This document shows positions 33,844 to 43,529 of a stretch of DNA of 64,000 nt, one piece after another. Each line of letters begins with the position of its first letter. The first letter of the stretch is position 1. The notes beneath the pieces were generated by a model, which was not told where the DNA came from, did no database searches, and worked only from the letters and a program-made list of their open reading frames with translations. The DNA lies in the NCBI RefSeq assembly GCF_900155365.1, contig NZ_LT699739.1, positions 366,333-430,332 on the forward strand, written 5' to 3'. A program made the position numbers and the translations under genes. This stretch comes from Collinsella bouchesdurhonensis (GTDB lineage Bacteria > Actinomycetota > Coriobacteriia > Coriobacteriales > Coriobacteriaceae).

Positions 33844-34545
33844 TCAGTCCTCATACGAAAGAATGCGATCAAGTGTGAGCTCGGTAAAGGAATCGATGAA
33901 GATATCGCAATTCGCCTGGACGTCCGAACGGGGGGCACGGCCTTCGGGATCAAAGATGCCCACACGGCGATACCCCGCAGAAGCGGAGCTGATAAGACCG
34001 AACGGCATGTCCTCGAATACCCAGACATCCGTATGGTCGACATCCTTCATGCCGTGGATCTCGCCCAGCTTTTCCAGCGCCAAATTGTATACATCCGGAT
34101 GGTCTTTAGAAGCACCGGCGTCTGCCGTCGTGACGATTACATCGAAGTAACGACCGATGCCCAACGCATCAAGACCGATTTGAACCGACTCCGCAGGGGT
34201 TGATGTGGCAATAGCCATCGGAATGCCCGCATCATACGCAGACTTCAAGAAATCGGCTACTCCCTCGCGGACAGAAACCTCTTCACTGTAGCCGCGCGCA
34301 AGCATGCCCAAAAGACGGTCATAGACCTCTTGCGCGTCTTTACCGACGCCCCACTTACGATGGTATCCCTCGCACTCGCCCATAACGGAAAGGGACTCGA
34401 ATTCGGCAAAATCATCAGCCACGGTATCGACACCGTACGTCTTGAGCAGTGCAGGCTGTATGCGCAGCCACATTCCCATGGACTGCAAAATAGTGCCGTC
34501 GCAATCAAAGATAAATGCACGGGGCATCTTCTGGTCGAGTGTCAT
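33844..34545 (-). CDS. HAD-superfamily hydrolase (beta-phosphoglucomutase/phosphatase-like)
   Basis: 233 residues, Haloacid dehalogenase fold with an alpha-helical cap. Motif I FIFDCDGTIL carries D14 (nucleophile) and D16; motif II is IATSTPAE; the lysine of motif III is in ASKDHPDVY; motif IV is VFEDMPFGLISSASAG. The closest groups are beta-phosphoglucomutase and sugar-phosphate phosphatases. It is divergent from the glycogen operon with overlapping -35 elements, so a role with hexose phosphates is plausible but not shown. GAGGGG precedes the ATG. Confidence 0.85.
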   Translation of the reverse strand: MTLDQKMPRAFIFDCDGTILQSMGMWLRIQPALLKTYGVDTVADDFAEFESLSVMGECEGYHRKWGVGKDAQEVYDRLLGMLARGYSEEVSVREGVADFLKSAYDAGIPMAIATSTPAESVQIGLDALGIGRYFDVIVTTADAGASKDHPDVYNLALEKLGEIHGMKDVDHTDVWVFEDMPFGLISSASAGYRRVGIFDPEGRAPRSDVQANCDIFIDSFTELTLDRILSYED

Positions 34546-34656
34546 AAAATCCCCTCTCGGAAGACTGGCCTGGAACGAAAAACCAATACATCAAACAGTG
34601 TCCATGGTAGCAAAACACCAAACCAAGACGAAGGACACCGAAAGCCGCGCATCTAA

Positions 34657-34708
34657 ATCGAAAATACGATAATCGTAAGTTGTCAAGCGTCGTTCACCCA
34701 TGGATTAA
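34657..34708. promoter_or_regulatory. Divergent promoter region of the HAD gene and glg operon with a 13-bp palindrome
   Basis: TACGAT-A-ATCGTA (34665-34677) is a perfect odd palindrome. Beside it, TTGTCAA (34680-34686) supplies a consensus TTGACA -35 on the minus strand (34686-34681) and TTGTCA on the plus strand (34680-34685). The corresponding -10 boxes are weak: TTCGAT (34662-34657) for the HAD gene and GATTAA (34703-34708) for glg. The palindrome lies within the minus-strand promoter and just upstream of the plus-strand one. Weak -10 boxes suit activator or repressor control. The 106-base glg leader also holds ACCTT-AAAA-AAGGT followed by TATTTTTT (34757-34778), a weak attenuator-like hairpin. 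Confidence 0.4.
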
Positions 34709-34814
34709 AATCGACCGCCCCGCGCTCCCATGAGCAGGAAAGAGCTGGGAAGTGCTACCTTAAAAAAGGTTATTTTTTCCTTGGAAGACCCCGACATTCG
34801 ATGGACTGATTATC

Positions 34815-36941
34815 GTGAGCAAACAAAACGAAACCCTTGCCACAACCACCGTCGAGTCCTCCCTCGCCATCAGCAAAGACGATATCTATCTATTTGGCCA
34901 AGGCACTTGGCTCGGCTGCGCCGAAAAGCTCGGCTCCCACCCCGACATCGAAGATGGAACCCGCGGATGGAGTTTTGCCGTTTGGGCACCAGCGGTCCGA
35001 AGCGTAAGCGTTGTTGGAGATTTCAACGCGTGGACACCGGGGACGCATCCCCTTGCACGCGTGCATCAAAGCGATATCTGGCAGGGCTTTATCTCCGGAC
35101 TCAAGGCCGGTGAGCTGTACAAATACGCGCTGGAAACGGATTCTGGGGAGATCCTTTTCAAGGCAGATCCCATGGCAGTGGCAGATGAGCTTCCGCCGGG
35201 AACTGCCTCGAAGCTGTGGTCGCTCGATGGCTACAAGTGGAACGATGAGCTATGGCTCGAGCAGCGCCGCGCCTCAAACCACATGAAACAGCCCCTCAAT
35301 ATCTATGAGGTGCACCTGGGCAGCTGGAATCGCCATGGCAATGAGCCCCAGGGAGAGCCGCGCGAAGATGGAACCTATCCCGGCCCGGGCGACCCCTTCC
35401 CCGCCCAGCGTGGAACGTATTACAGCTACCTCGACCTTGCGCAGGAGCTTGTGCCGTACGCAAAAGATATGGGTTATACCCATATCGAAATCTTGCCGAT
35501 AACCGAGCATCCCTTCGACGGATCATGGGGCTATCAAACAACGGGCTACTACGCTACCACGGCGCGCTTTGGGACGCCTCAGGAGTTCATGCAGCTTGTC
35601 GATACCGCCCACCAAGCAGGTATCGGCGTCATCATGGACTGGGTCCCCGGCGGATTTTGCGCAGATGCCCATGGTCTCGCCACGTTCAATGGGCATATGC
35701 TCTACGAACACGAGATTCACCCCAACTGGGGAACGCACAAGTTCGACTTCTCGCGCCCCGAGGTAGTGAGCTTTCTTACTGCCAACATCTTGTTCTGGCT
35801 CGAGAACTTCCATATCGATGGCATCCGCATGGACGGCGTCTCGAGCATGCTCTATCTCAACTTCGGAATCGACAACGAATCCGATAAAAAATTCAACGCC
35901 CTAGGAACCGAGGAGGACCTGGATGCCAGCGCCTTCATTCGCTCCGTCAACACCTGTGTGTCCGAGCGCATGCCCGACGTGATGATGATCGCCGAGGAAT
36001 CCACAGCTTGGCCCCTCGTCACCTATCCGCCAAGCGAAGGCGGCTTGGGCTTCCACTACAAGTGGGATATGGGATGGATGAACGATACCCTGCATTACAT
36101 GCAAACCGATTTTCCCTGGAGACCCGGCAATCACGGACTGCTTACGTTTTCGATGATGTACGCCTTTAACGAGAACTTCGTGCTGCCGCTCTCACACGAC
36201 GAAGTCGTCAACGGCAAATGCTCACTGATCGGCCGTATGCCCGGAGATTGGTGGCGCCAGTTCGCCGGCATGCGCACGCTCGCGTTTTACCAGATAACGC
36301 ACCCGGGAGCAAAGCTCAACTTCATGGGCAATGAAATCGCTCAGTTCATCGAATGGCGCTACTACGAGTCCATTCAGTGGTTCTTAACACATGAATACGA
36401 GACCCACCGCAACCAGCAGCAATTCGTCAAAGCCCTCAACGCGTTTTATCTCGAACAACCCGCACTCTTTGAGCGCTCCTACACTCCGGACGGCTTTGAG
36501 TGGATCGATGCCGACAACGCCGATCAGTCCATTGTGACCTTTGTGCGCCATGGCGACGACCCAAAAGACGACCTGCTCATCCTTATCAACTTCGACCCGG
36601 CATCCTATGAGCGATTCCGTATAGGCGCCCCATGCGAAGGCGACTGGAAGCTCGTCTTCAATAGCGATGATGCGCGCTACGGAGGCTCTGACTATCCCGT
36701 GCGCGAGCTTGTTTCAAGCGAACCGGTTGCCTGGAACGGCAGGGAGAACTCAATCGAAACTCCCGTACCCGGTCTTGCCGGCCTTGTATTCCGCAGGATT
36801 GGGCCCTCGAGCTACGTGCCGCCCAAGGCATCCGCGCGCAAGCGTTCAAAGACCCCCGCTAAGGCATCTGCCAAAGCGTCCATTAAAACCAAAAAGAAGA
36901 AATCCCAGCGCAGCAGCGCACGCAAAGGAGAGAATGCATGA
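34815..36941 (+). CDS. glgB: 1,4-alpha-glucan branching enzyme with a basic C-terminal tail
   Basis: Introduces alpha-1,6 branches into glycogen. 708 residues: an N-terminal CBM48-like domain (FAVWAPAVRSVSVVGDFNAW, about 55-75), the GH13 barrel with nucleophile D340 (GIRMDGVSSM), acid/base E394 (MMIAEESTAWP) and D462 (LPLSHDEVVNGK), then a beta-sandwich domain. After about residue 665 comes an extra tail of about 40 residues with 15 Lys/Arg, rich in Ala and Ser (TPAKASAKASIKTKKKKSQR), which branching enzymes usually lack. Starts with GTG at 34815 and has no clear ribosome site. Its stop overlaps the glgP start (ATGA). Confidence 0.95.
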   Translation: MSKQNETLATTTVESSLAISKDDIYLFGQGTWLGCAEKLGSHPDIEDGTRGWSFAVWAPAVRSVSVVGDFNAWTPGTHPLARVHQSDIWQGFISGLKAGELYKYALETDSGEILFKADPMAVADELPPGTASKLWSLDGYKWNDELWLEQRRASNHMKQPLNIYEVHLGSWNRHGNEPQGEPREDGTYPGPGDPFPAQRGTYYSYLDLAQELVPYAKDMGYTHIEILPITEHPFDGSWGYQTTGYYATTARFGTPQEFMQLVDTAHQAGIGVIMDWVPGGFCADAHGLATFNGHMLYEHEIHPNWGTHKFDFSRPEVVSFLTANILFWLENFHIDGIRMDGVSSMLYLNFGIDNESDKKFNALGTEEDLDASAFIRSVNTCVSERMPDVMMIAEESTAWPLVTYPPSEGGLGFHYKWDMGWMNDTLHYMQTDFPWRPGNHGLLTFSMMYAFNENFVLPLSHDEVVNGKCSLIGRMPGDWWRQFAGMRTLAFYQITHPGAKLNFMGNEIAQFIEWRYYESIQWFLTHEYETHRNQQQFVKALNAFYLEQPALFERSYTPDGFEWIDADNADQSIVTFVRHGDDPKDDLLILINFDPASYERFRIGAPCEGDWKLVFNSDDARYGGSDYPVRELVSSEPVAWNGRENSIETPVPGLAGLVFRRIGPSSYVPPKASARKRSKTPAKASAKASIKTKKKKSQRSSARKGENA

Positions 36942-39367
36942 CAAAGATTTTCGAAACCCCACAGCAGTTCGCCGATGAATATCTGCGCGTTCTGACCGCC
37001 GAAGTTGGAAAGGACCTTGCCGGCTGCACCAACACCGAGCGCTACCAGGCACTCGCCAAACTTATTGCCCAAAAGGCAAACCAGCAGTTTGCGCAGTCCG
37101 ACTCGGAAAACGCCAAAAGCGACAAGAAAAAGGTCTACTATTTCTCGCTGGAGTTCCTGCTTGGTCCCCTGCTCGATAACTACCTGCTCAACTATGGTAT
37201 CCGCGATGTTGTCACCGAGGGCCTGGACAGCATGGGCATCAAGCTCGACGATGTCTTGGCCGAAGAGGGAGACCCTGGCCTGGGCAATGGCGGTCTGGGC
37301 CGCCTTGCCGCCTGCTTCCTCGACTCTATGGCCGCCGAGGGCATCTTGGGCTTTGGCAACGGCATGCGCTACCGCTACGGACTCTTCCGTCAAAAAATCG
37401 AGGGCGGACGCCAAGTCGAGGTAACCGATAACTGGCTCGACAAGGGCTACCCGTGGGAAACGCGACATGACGAGAGCTCCGTCATCGTTCGTTTTGGCGG
37501 AGAGGTTGTTCGCCATGAAGACGAAAGCGGAAAGTTCTGGTTTAGCCAAGAGGGCGGAGAGATGGTAAAGGCCGTCCCCTATGACGTGCCCATCATTGGC
37601 ATGGATGGCAAGACCGTGAATCGTCTGCGCCTGTGGAGCGCCGAGCCCGCACAAGAGGACTTCGACCTTGATGCATTCAACCGTGGCGATTACGCCGCTG
37701 CCGCGAAGTTCCGCACCGATGCCGAGGCGATCTCGGAAATCCTGTATCCCAACGATGCAGGCGAGCATGGTCGCATCCTGCGCCTTAAGCAGGAGTATCT
37801 GTTCGTTGCCGCCGGCCTTGCGTCCATCATCCGCAACTTCAAGTTCGATCACCCCGATGCCGACTGGAAACGCTTCCCCGAGCTCGTGGCAATCCACACC
37901 AACGACACGCACCCCGCCATGTGCGGCGCCGAACTGATGCGCCTGCTGGTGGATGAAGAAGGCCTGGATTGGGATACCGCCTGGGACATCGTGACCAAGA
38001 GCATTTCCTACACCAACCATACTGTTCTTCCCGAAGCCCTGGAAAAGTGGCCGATCGATACCTTCCAGCGCCTTCTTCCGCGTGTCTACATGTACATCGA
38101 CGAGATCAATCGCCGCTATATGGAATCCTTCCCGCGCGAGGGCGAAGGTTGGCAAGATCGCCTGCGCAACACCGCTATCCTTTGGGATGGACAGGTGCGC
38201 ATGGCAAACCTCTCCGTCGTCTGCTCCCATTCCGTCAACGGCGTGGCACAGATTCATACCGACATCCTCAAGCGCGAGACGCTGCATGATTTCTATGCGA
38301 TGACGCCCGAGAAGTTCAACAATAAGACCAATGGCATCTCGCCGCGTCGCTTCCTCGCAAACGCCAACCCCTCGCTTGCCCGGCTCATCACCGAAAAGAT
38401 CGGTGACGGCTGGCTGCGCGACGCCGAGGAGCTCAAGCGCCTTGAAGCCTTTGCAAATGACGATGCCTTCCTCGATGCGCTCGCTGCATCCAAACGCGAG
38501 AACAAGGAGCGCCTCGCTCGCTACATCGCTACGCAGACCGGTGTTGAGCTCGATGTGGATTCCATCTTCGACGTTCAGGTCAAGCGCTTCCATGCCTACA
38601 AGCGTCAACTGCTAAACATCTTCAAGGTCATGGACATCTACAACAGGATGCTTGCAGACCCGAGCTACAAACCGCATAAGACTTCGTTCATCTTCGCGGG
38701 CAAAGCAGCAAGCGCGTACACCTTTGCCAAGGAAACGATTCGCCTCATCAACTCCGTGGCCGACGTTGTGAACAACGACGAGCGCGTCAACGACTACATC
38801 AAGGTCGCCTTCGTTCCCAACTTCGCCGTTTCCAACGCCCAGCTTATCTACCCCGCTACCGAAATCTCCGAGCAGATCTCGACGGCTGGCAAAGAGGCGT
38901 CGGGAACCTCGAACATGAAGCTCATGATGAACGGAGCCCTTACCCTGGGCACCCTCGACGGCGCGAACATCGAAATCGCCGAGCTTGCGGGTATGCAAAA
39001 CGAAAAGATCTTCGGCATGAAAGTCGATGAAGTCGAGGCACTGCGCCGCGGCAACTACTTTGCATGGGACGTGGTGAACAACGATCGTGAACACATTGGC
39101 CGCTGCGTCAAGCAGCTCGTCGATGGCACCTTTGGTGCGCTCTCCGGCAACTTTGAGAGCATTCATGCCGAACTCATGAACAACAACGACTACGACTTTG
39201 TCATCGCCGATTTCGCGAGCTACACGCAGGCCTGGCGCGAGCTTACGGATTCCTACGACGACACACGTGAGTGGCAGCGCAAGGCACTGGCCAATATCGC
39301 GAATTCTGGGCACTTCTCGAGCGACCGCACCATCCGTGAGTACGCTCGCGATATCTGGCACGTATAG
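36938..39367 (+). CDS. glgP: Glycogen (alpha-glucan) phosphorylase
   Basis: Releases glucose-1-phosphate from glycogen chain ends. 809 residues, standard GT35 length. N-terminal VYYFSLEFLLGPLLDNYLLN, GDPGLGNGGLGRLAACFLDSM, the HTNDTHPAM loop, and the pyridoxal-phosphate lysine K661 in EASGTSNMKLMMNGALTLGT followed by LDGANIEI. No sign of the Ser-14 phosphorylation segment of animal enzymes. Translation is coupled to glgB. Having breakdown and synthesis genes in one transcript means flux must be set at enzyme level. Confidence 0.97.
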   Translation: MTKIFETPQQFADEYLRVLTAEVGKDLAGCTNTERYQALAKLIAQKANQQFAQSDSENAKSDKKKVYYFSLEFLLGPLLDNYLLNYGIRDVVTEGLDSMGIKLDDVLAEEGDPGLGNGGLGRLAACFLDSMAAEGILGFGNGMRYRYGLFRQKIEGGRQVEVTDNWLDKGYPWETRHDESSVIVRFGGEVVRHEDESGKFWFSQEGGEMVKAVPYDVPIIGMDGKTVNRLRLWSAEPAQEDFDLDAFNRGDYAAAAKFRTDAEAISEILYPNDAGEHGRILRLKQEYLFVAAGLASIIRNFKFDHPDADWKRFPELVAIHTNDTHPAMCGAELMRLLVDEEGLDWDTAWDIVTKSISYTNHTVLPEALEKWPIDTFQRLLPRVYMYIDEINRRYMESFPREGEGWQDRLRNTAILWDGQVRMANLSVVCSHSVNGVAQIHTDILKRETLHDFYAMTPEKFNNKTNGISPRRFLANANPSLARLITEKIGDGWLRDAEELKRLEAFANDDAFLDALAASKRENKERLARYIATQTGVELDVDSIFDVQVKRFHAYKRQLLNIFKVMDIYNRMLADPSYKPHKTSFIFAGKAASAYTFAKETIRLINSVADVVNNDERVNDYIKVAFVPNFAVSNAQLIYPATEISEQISTAGKEASGTSNMKLMMNGALTLGTLDGANIEIAELAGMQNEKIFGMKVDEVEALRRGNYFAWDVVNNDREHIGRCVKQLVDGTFGALSGNFESIHAELMNNNDYDFVIADFASYTQAWRELTDSYDDTREWQRKALANIANSGHFSSDRTIREYARDIWHV

Positions 39368-39397
39368 GTAACCGTCAATCGGCAAAAGGAGAAACCG

Positions 39398-40546
39398 ATG
39401 AGCAAGAAGGAATGCATTGCCATGCTCCTCGCAGGAGGACAAGGCAGTAGGCTGGGTGCATTAACCAGCAAGATCGCTAAACCAGCCGTCTCCTTCGGCG
39501 GCAAGTTCAGGATTATCGACTTTTCGCTGTCGAACTGCGCCAATTCGGGCATCGATACGGTGGGAGTGCTTACGCAATATCGCCCCTACCTCCTCAACTC
39601 CTACGTGGGCTCTGGCGAGGCATGGGATCTGGACGAGCGCGGCGCCGGCGTATCGATTCTGCCCCCTTACGCCACACAGGAAGGCGGCAGCTGGTACGCA
39701 GGGACCGCCGATGCCGTTGCGCAAAACATCGGCTACATCAAAGAGCATGACCCCGAATATGTTTTGATTCTTTCTGGCGACCATCTCTATCGCATGGATT
39801 ATCGCAAGATGCTCAAGTCGCATATCGAGCATAACGCCGATCTCACGATTTCGGTCATGCCCGTACCCTGGGAAGAGGCCAGCCGCTTCGGCATCATCAC
39901 CAAGGACCCCGAGGACGATCGCATCCTCAAGTTTACGGAGAAGCCCGAGAAGCCCGATTCCAACCTTGCCTCCATGGGCATTTACATCTTCAGCACCAAG
40001 CTTTTGATTGATGCCCTCGAGGAAGATGCCCTCGACCCGCGCTCCAGTCATGATTTTGGCAAGGACATCATCCCCAAACTTCTTGAAGAAAACCGCCGTC
40101 TGTACTGCTATGAGTTCCATGGCTTCTGGAAAGACGTCGGCACCATTTCGAGCTTCCACGAAACCTCGATGGATCTGCTGGGCGAAAATCCCGAGTTCGA
40201 CCTGTTCGACAAGAACTTCCCCATCATGAGCAACGTCACCACGCGCCCACCGCACTACATTGGATCAGATGCGCGCGTCGAGGATTGCTTGATCTCAAAT
40301 GGATGCAAGGTCTTTGGCTCCGTGCGCCACTCCATCATCTCGACCGACTGCGTAATTGACGAGCGCGCCGTCGTTGAGGATTCGGTGCTGCTACCCGGCG
40401 CCCATGTCAAGGCCGGCGCCCACGTGGCCCGTGCGATTCTGGGCGAAAACTCGACGGTCGAAGAAGACGTCAAGCTCGGCAGCGTTGACGTTACAAAGGA
40501 CACCGCCGTCGTTGGTAATGATGTCGTGATCGGGAAGGGGGAATGA
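39398..40546 (+). CDS. glgC: Glucose-1-phosphate adenylyltransferase, catalytic subunit
   Basis: Makes ADP-glucose, the committed step of glycogen synthesis. 382 residues: N-terminal nucleotidyltransferase domain with [22 protein letters not shown] (usually GGRGTRL) and [16 protein letters not shown], catalytic region [28 protein letters not shown], and a C-terminal left-handed beta-helix. Pairs with glgD four bases downstream, so the active form is expected to be a GlgC-GlgD heterotetramer as in Bacillus and clostridia. Ribosome site AAAGGAG. Confidence 0.96.
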   Translation: MSKKECIAMLLAGGQGSRLGALTSKIAKPAVSFGGKFRIIDFSLSNCANSGIDTVGVLTQYRPYLLNSYVGSGEAWDLDERGAGVSILPPYATQEGGSWYAGTADAVAQNIGYIKEHDPEYVLILSGDHLYRMDYRKMLKSHIEHNADLTISVMPVPWEEASRFGIITKDPEDDRILKFTEKPEKPDSNLASMGIYIFSTKLLIDALEEDALDPRSSHDFGKDIIPKLLEENRRLYCYEFHGFWKDVGTISSFHETSMDLLGENPEFDLFDKNFPIMSNVTTRPPHYIGSDARVEDCLISNGCKVFGSVRHSIISTDCVIDERAVVEDSVLLPGAHVKAGAHVARAILGENSTVEEDVKLGSVDVTKDTAVVGNDVVIGKGE

Positions 40547-40550
40547 ACCG

Positions 40551-41684
40551 ATGATCAACCGTAAAGCCATCGGCTACATCACCGCAAACTATACCTGTCG
40601 CACGAGCTCCAAGCTCACCGAATGCCGTCCCCTGGCGGCCCTGCCAGTCTTTGGCCGCTATCGCCTGATCGACTTCCCGCTCTCCAACATGATGAACGCC
40701 GGCATCAAAACCGTCGGCGTCGTGATGCCGAGCAATTACCGCTCGCTTATCGACCATATGGAGTCGGGCCGCGATTGGATGCTCGACCGCAAAAAAGGCG
40801 GCCTGTTCTTGCTCCCCGGCAACGCATTCGGCGCCTCCAAGCGTGGCATGCGCTTCCTGCTGCGCGACATCATCGCCAACAAGACGCTCTTCCAGCGCTC
40901 CGACCTGCCCTATGTGGTCATGTGCGGATGCAACATCATCTTCAACATCGACCTCGCCGAAATCATCGATGCCCACGAGCGCTCTGGCGCCCACGCCACG
41001 ATGGTGTACTGTCGCGCAGAGCGCGAACACGACGATGACGTAACCGCTCTGGAAATTGGCGAGGCGGGACGCGTGCACGCCCTACACGCCGGATGCTCCT
41101 TCGGCGACAACAAATTCCTTGACTGCTGCGTCATCAACCGAAACGTGCTGCTCGACATTATCGACAACTATCAAGACGTTGATCATCTGGACCTCTTTGA
41201 GGCCATCGAGCCCGAGTTCGGCCGCATCGACGTATGCTCTTACGAGTTCAAGGACCTGGCATTCGGTGTCTTTGATGAGCAGTCTTACTACCAGCGCTCC
41301 ATGGAGATGCTGCGCCCCGACCTGAACGACCGCTTGTTCAACCCCGATCGTCCCATCATGACCAAGGCACACGACGCACCGCCCGCAAAGTACTGCACGG
41401 GCAGCACGGTGTGCAACTCCTTGGTGTCTGCAGGATGTTTGATTCAAGGTACGGTACGCGGGTCCATCCTTGCACGCGACGTTATCGTTGAGCACGGCGC
41501 CTCGGTATCGAACTCGATCATCATGCAGAGCTGCGTGATTCGTAGCGGGGCGCGCGTGGAGAACGCCATCGTCGATAAGAACAACGTGATTCCGGCGCAG
41601 ACAGAGCTGCGTGGCACCCCCGACGCAACCCTCATCATCCCCAAGGCGCCCCTGGCGACCAAGGAGCTTGCAACCCTTGACTAA
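40551..41684 (+). CDS. glgD: Glucose-1-phosphate adenylyltransferase, regulatory subunit GlgD
   Basis: 377 residues, GlgC-like fold but without the GGxGxRL pyrophosphorylase loop at the N-terminus (starts MINRKAIGYITANYTCRTSS), while keeping RPLAALPVFGRYRLIDFPLSNMMNAGI and the C-terminal beta-helix. This is the known pattern of GlgD, a modulatory partner that raises GlgC activity, so it should not be read as a broken glgC. Follows glgC after a four-base gap. Confidence 0.94.
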   Translation: MINRKAIGYITANYTCRTSSKLTECRPLAALPVFGRYRLIDFPLSNMMNAGIKTVGVVMPSNYRSLIDHMESGRDWMLDRKKGGLFLLPGNAFGASKRGMRFLLRDIIANKTLFQRSDLPYVVMCGCNIIFNIDLAEIIDAHERSGAHATMVYCRAEREHDDDVTALEIGEAGRVHALHAGCSFGDNKFLDCCVINRNVLLDIIDNYQDVDHLDLFEAIEPEFGRIDVCSYEFKDLAFGVFDEQSYYQRSMEMLRPDLNDRLFNPDRPIMTKAHDAPPAKYCTGSTVCNSLVSAGCLIQGTVRGSILARDVIVEHGASVSNSIIMQSCVIRSGARVENAIVDKNNVIPAQTELRGTPDATLIIPKAPLATKELATLD

Positions 41685-41730
41685 CCCCAACGGTTCACGT
41701 GACCCGCGACAAAGAAAGGAAACCCAGCAT

Positions 41731-43497
41731 ATGACCGAAGCGGCAACCAAACCCCTCCATGTGGTGTTCGCGAGCGCGGAGGCCGCTCCGTTTGTCAAGA
41801 CGGGTGGCCTTGGCGATGTCGCGGGCTCGCTCCCCCATGCCTTGAAGGCGGCTGGGGCAGAAGTCATCGTGATGGTGCCCAAATACTCCACAATCGATAG
41901 CTCCTACCTCAACCAGATGGAGCATGTCACCGATTTTTACGTGCCCCTGGGATGGCGCAACGAGTACTGCGGCCTTGAGCGCCTCGTGTACGACGGCATC
42001 ACGTATCTGTTTGTAGACAACGAGCGCTATTTTAAGCGCGATTATCCGTATGGCTTTTTTGACGATGGCGAACGCTTCGCATTCTTCTCCAAAGCCATCT
42101 GCGAGTCCCTGCAGCACCTACCAGATGGTTTTGTCTGCGATATCCTGCACTGCAACGACTGGCACACCGCCATGGCGCCTGTGTTTTTGCGCGAGTTCTA
42201 CCAGGGTCTTCCCCTGTACGAAAACGTGCGCACCGTCTATTCCATCCACAACATCGCGTTCCAGGGGCAATTCAGCGACTTTGTCCTCGGCGATATCCTG
42301 GGACTCGGCGGCGTGGAAGCCGCGGCACGCCAGCTGAGAAGCGATGCCGATTCCATCAACTACATGCTCGGCGCCATCAACTACTCCGACGCCATTACAA
42401 CCGTATCTCCCAGTTATGCAGAAGAGATTCGCACGCCCGAATACGGCGAGGGCCTCGACGGCGCCCTGCGTCGCCGTCAAAATGTCCTGCACGGCATCGT
42501 CAACGGCATCGACGTGGCGCGCAATGATCCGGCACACGACAAGCGCATCGCTGCACCCTACTCGATAGAAGACATGACGGGCAAGGCGCTTTGCAAGAAG
42601 GCCATTCAAGAAGAGCTGGGGCTTGAGGTACGAGACGACCGTCCCCTCCTGGTTATGGTTACGCGCCTCACCAGGCAAAAGGGTATGGATCTGGTCATGT
42701 ACTGCCTTGAGCGTATCCTCGACGGTGGTGTTCAGGTGGCAGTTCTGGGCACGGGCGATGCCGACTACGAAGATGCCCTGCGCTGGTATCAATCGGTCTA
42801 TCCCAGTCAGATGGCGGCACGCATTGAGTTCGATCCGGCGCTTTCGCAGCGGATGTATGCCGGTGCCGATATGTTCCTCATGCCCTCGCTCTTTGAGCCA
42901 TGCGGATTATCCCAAATGATTGCCATGCGCTATGGCACCCTGCCCATCGTACGCGAAACGGGCGGCCTTCGTGATACCGTGACCCCGTACAACCAGTACA
43001 CGGGAGAAGGCACAGGTTTTTCGTTCGCACACTTCAATGGTGAGGAAATGGGCGATACGGTCTTCCGCGCGGCACGTCTGTTCTGGGACGAGCCCAGCGT
43101 ATGGAAGAAGCTTGTATTCCAGGCCATGTCCTGCGACTTTAGCTGGACGGCATCTGCTGCGCGCTATCTTGACCTTTACCTGAGCCTGCACCCGGATTGC
43201 AGCCTGCCTCAACCTGAGGCAGCACCCAAATCGGCCGCCGCTGGCAAACCAAAAGCCGAAGCTGCCAAAGGCACCCCGGCTGCCAAGCCCAAGCCTACGG
43301 CAAAGTCCGCATCGACGCGAATGCGCAAGACGACCGCTGCAAAAGCAGAGACCTCTTCGAACTCGACAAAAACCGCCGAGAATCCCGCGAAATCGGTCAG
43401 GGCGCGCAAAACGAGCGGCAACGGCACAAAAAAGGCCGCCTCGCGCAAGATGTCCTCCACCGAGCCGAAAGGCCGCAGCCGATCAAACAGTAAGTAA
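41731..43497 (+). CDS. glgA: Glycogen synthase (ADP-glucose) with a long basic C-terminal tail
   Basis: Transfers glucose from ADP-glucose to the glycogen chain. 588 residues. The catalytic GT5 part (1 to about 490) has KTGGLGDVAGSLP (from K23), HCNDWHTAM, VTRLTRQKGMD, and MPSLFEPCGLSQMIAMRYGTLPI. The last 96 residues (493-588) form a low-complexity tail of Ala, Lys, Ser, Thr and Pro with 24 Lys/Arg and five Glu; typical GlgA ends near residue 480-490. ATG at 41731 is after AAAGGA; the frame is open further upstream but overlaps glgD. Last gene of the operon, followed by a strong terminator. Confidence 0.95.
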   Translation: MTEAATKPLHVVFASAEAAPFVKTGGLGDVAGSLPHALKAAGAEVIVMVPKYSTIDSSYLNQMEHVTDFYVPLGWRNEYCGLERLVYDGITYLFVDNERYFKRDYPYGFFDDGERFAFFSKAICESLQHLPDGFVCDILHCNDWHTAMAPVFLREFYQGLPLYENVRTVYSIHNIAFQGQFSDFVLGDILGLGGVEAAARQLRSDADSINYMLGAINYSDAITTVSPSYAEEIRTPEYGEGLDGALRRRQNVLHGIVNGIDVARNDPAHDKRIAAPYSIEDMTGKALCKKAIQEELGLEVRDDRPLLVMVTRLTRQKGMDLVMYCLERILDGGVQVAVLGTGDADYEDALRWYQSVYPSQMAARIEFDPALSQRMYAGADMFLMPSLFEPCGLSQMIAMRYGTLPIVRETGGLRDTVTPYNQYTGEGTGFSFAHFNGEEMGDTVFRAARLFWDEPSVWKKLVFQAMSCDFSWTASAARYLDLYLSLHPDCSLPQPEAAPKSAAAGKPKAEAAKGTPAAKPKPTAKSASTRMRKTTAAKAETSSNSTKTAENPAKSVRARKTSGNGTKKAASRKMSSTEPKGRSRSNSK

Positions 43498-43529
43498 CCA
43501 CACACCTATACAAAAGGTATCAAGCGCTG

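Noticed and set aside
36812-38608. 598-codon open frame opposite glgB end and glgP
   Set aside because: Antisense shadow of glgP and the glgB tail.
40551-41684. GlgD read as a decayed copy of glgC
   Set aside because: Absence of the pyrophosphorylase loop is the normal GlgD pattern and the frame is intact.
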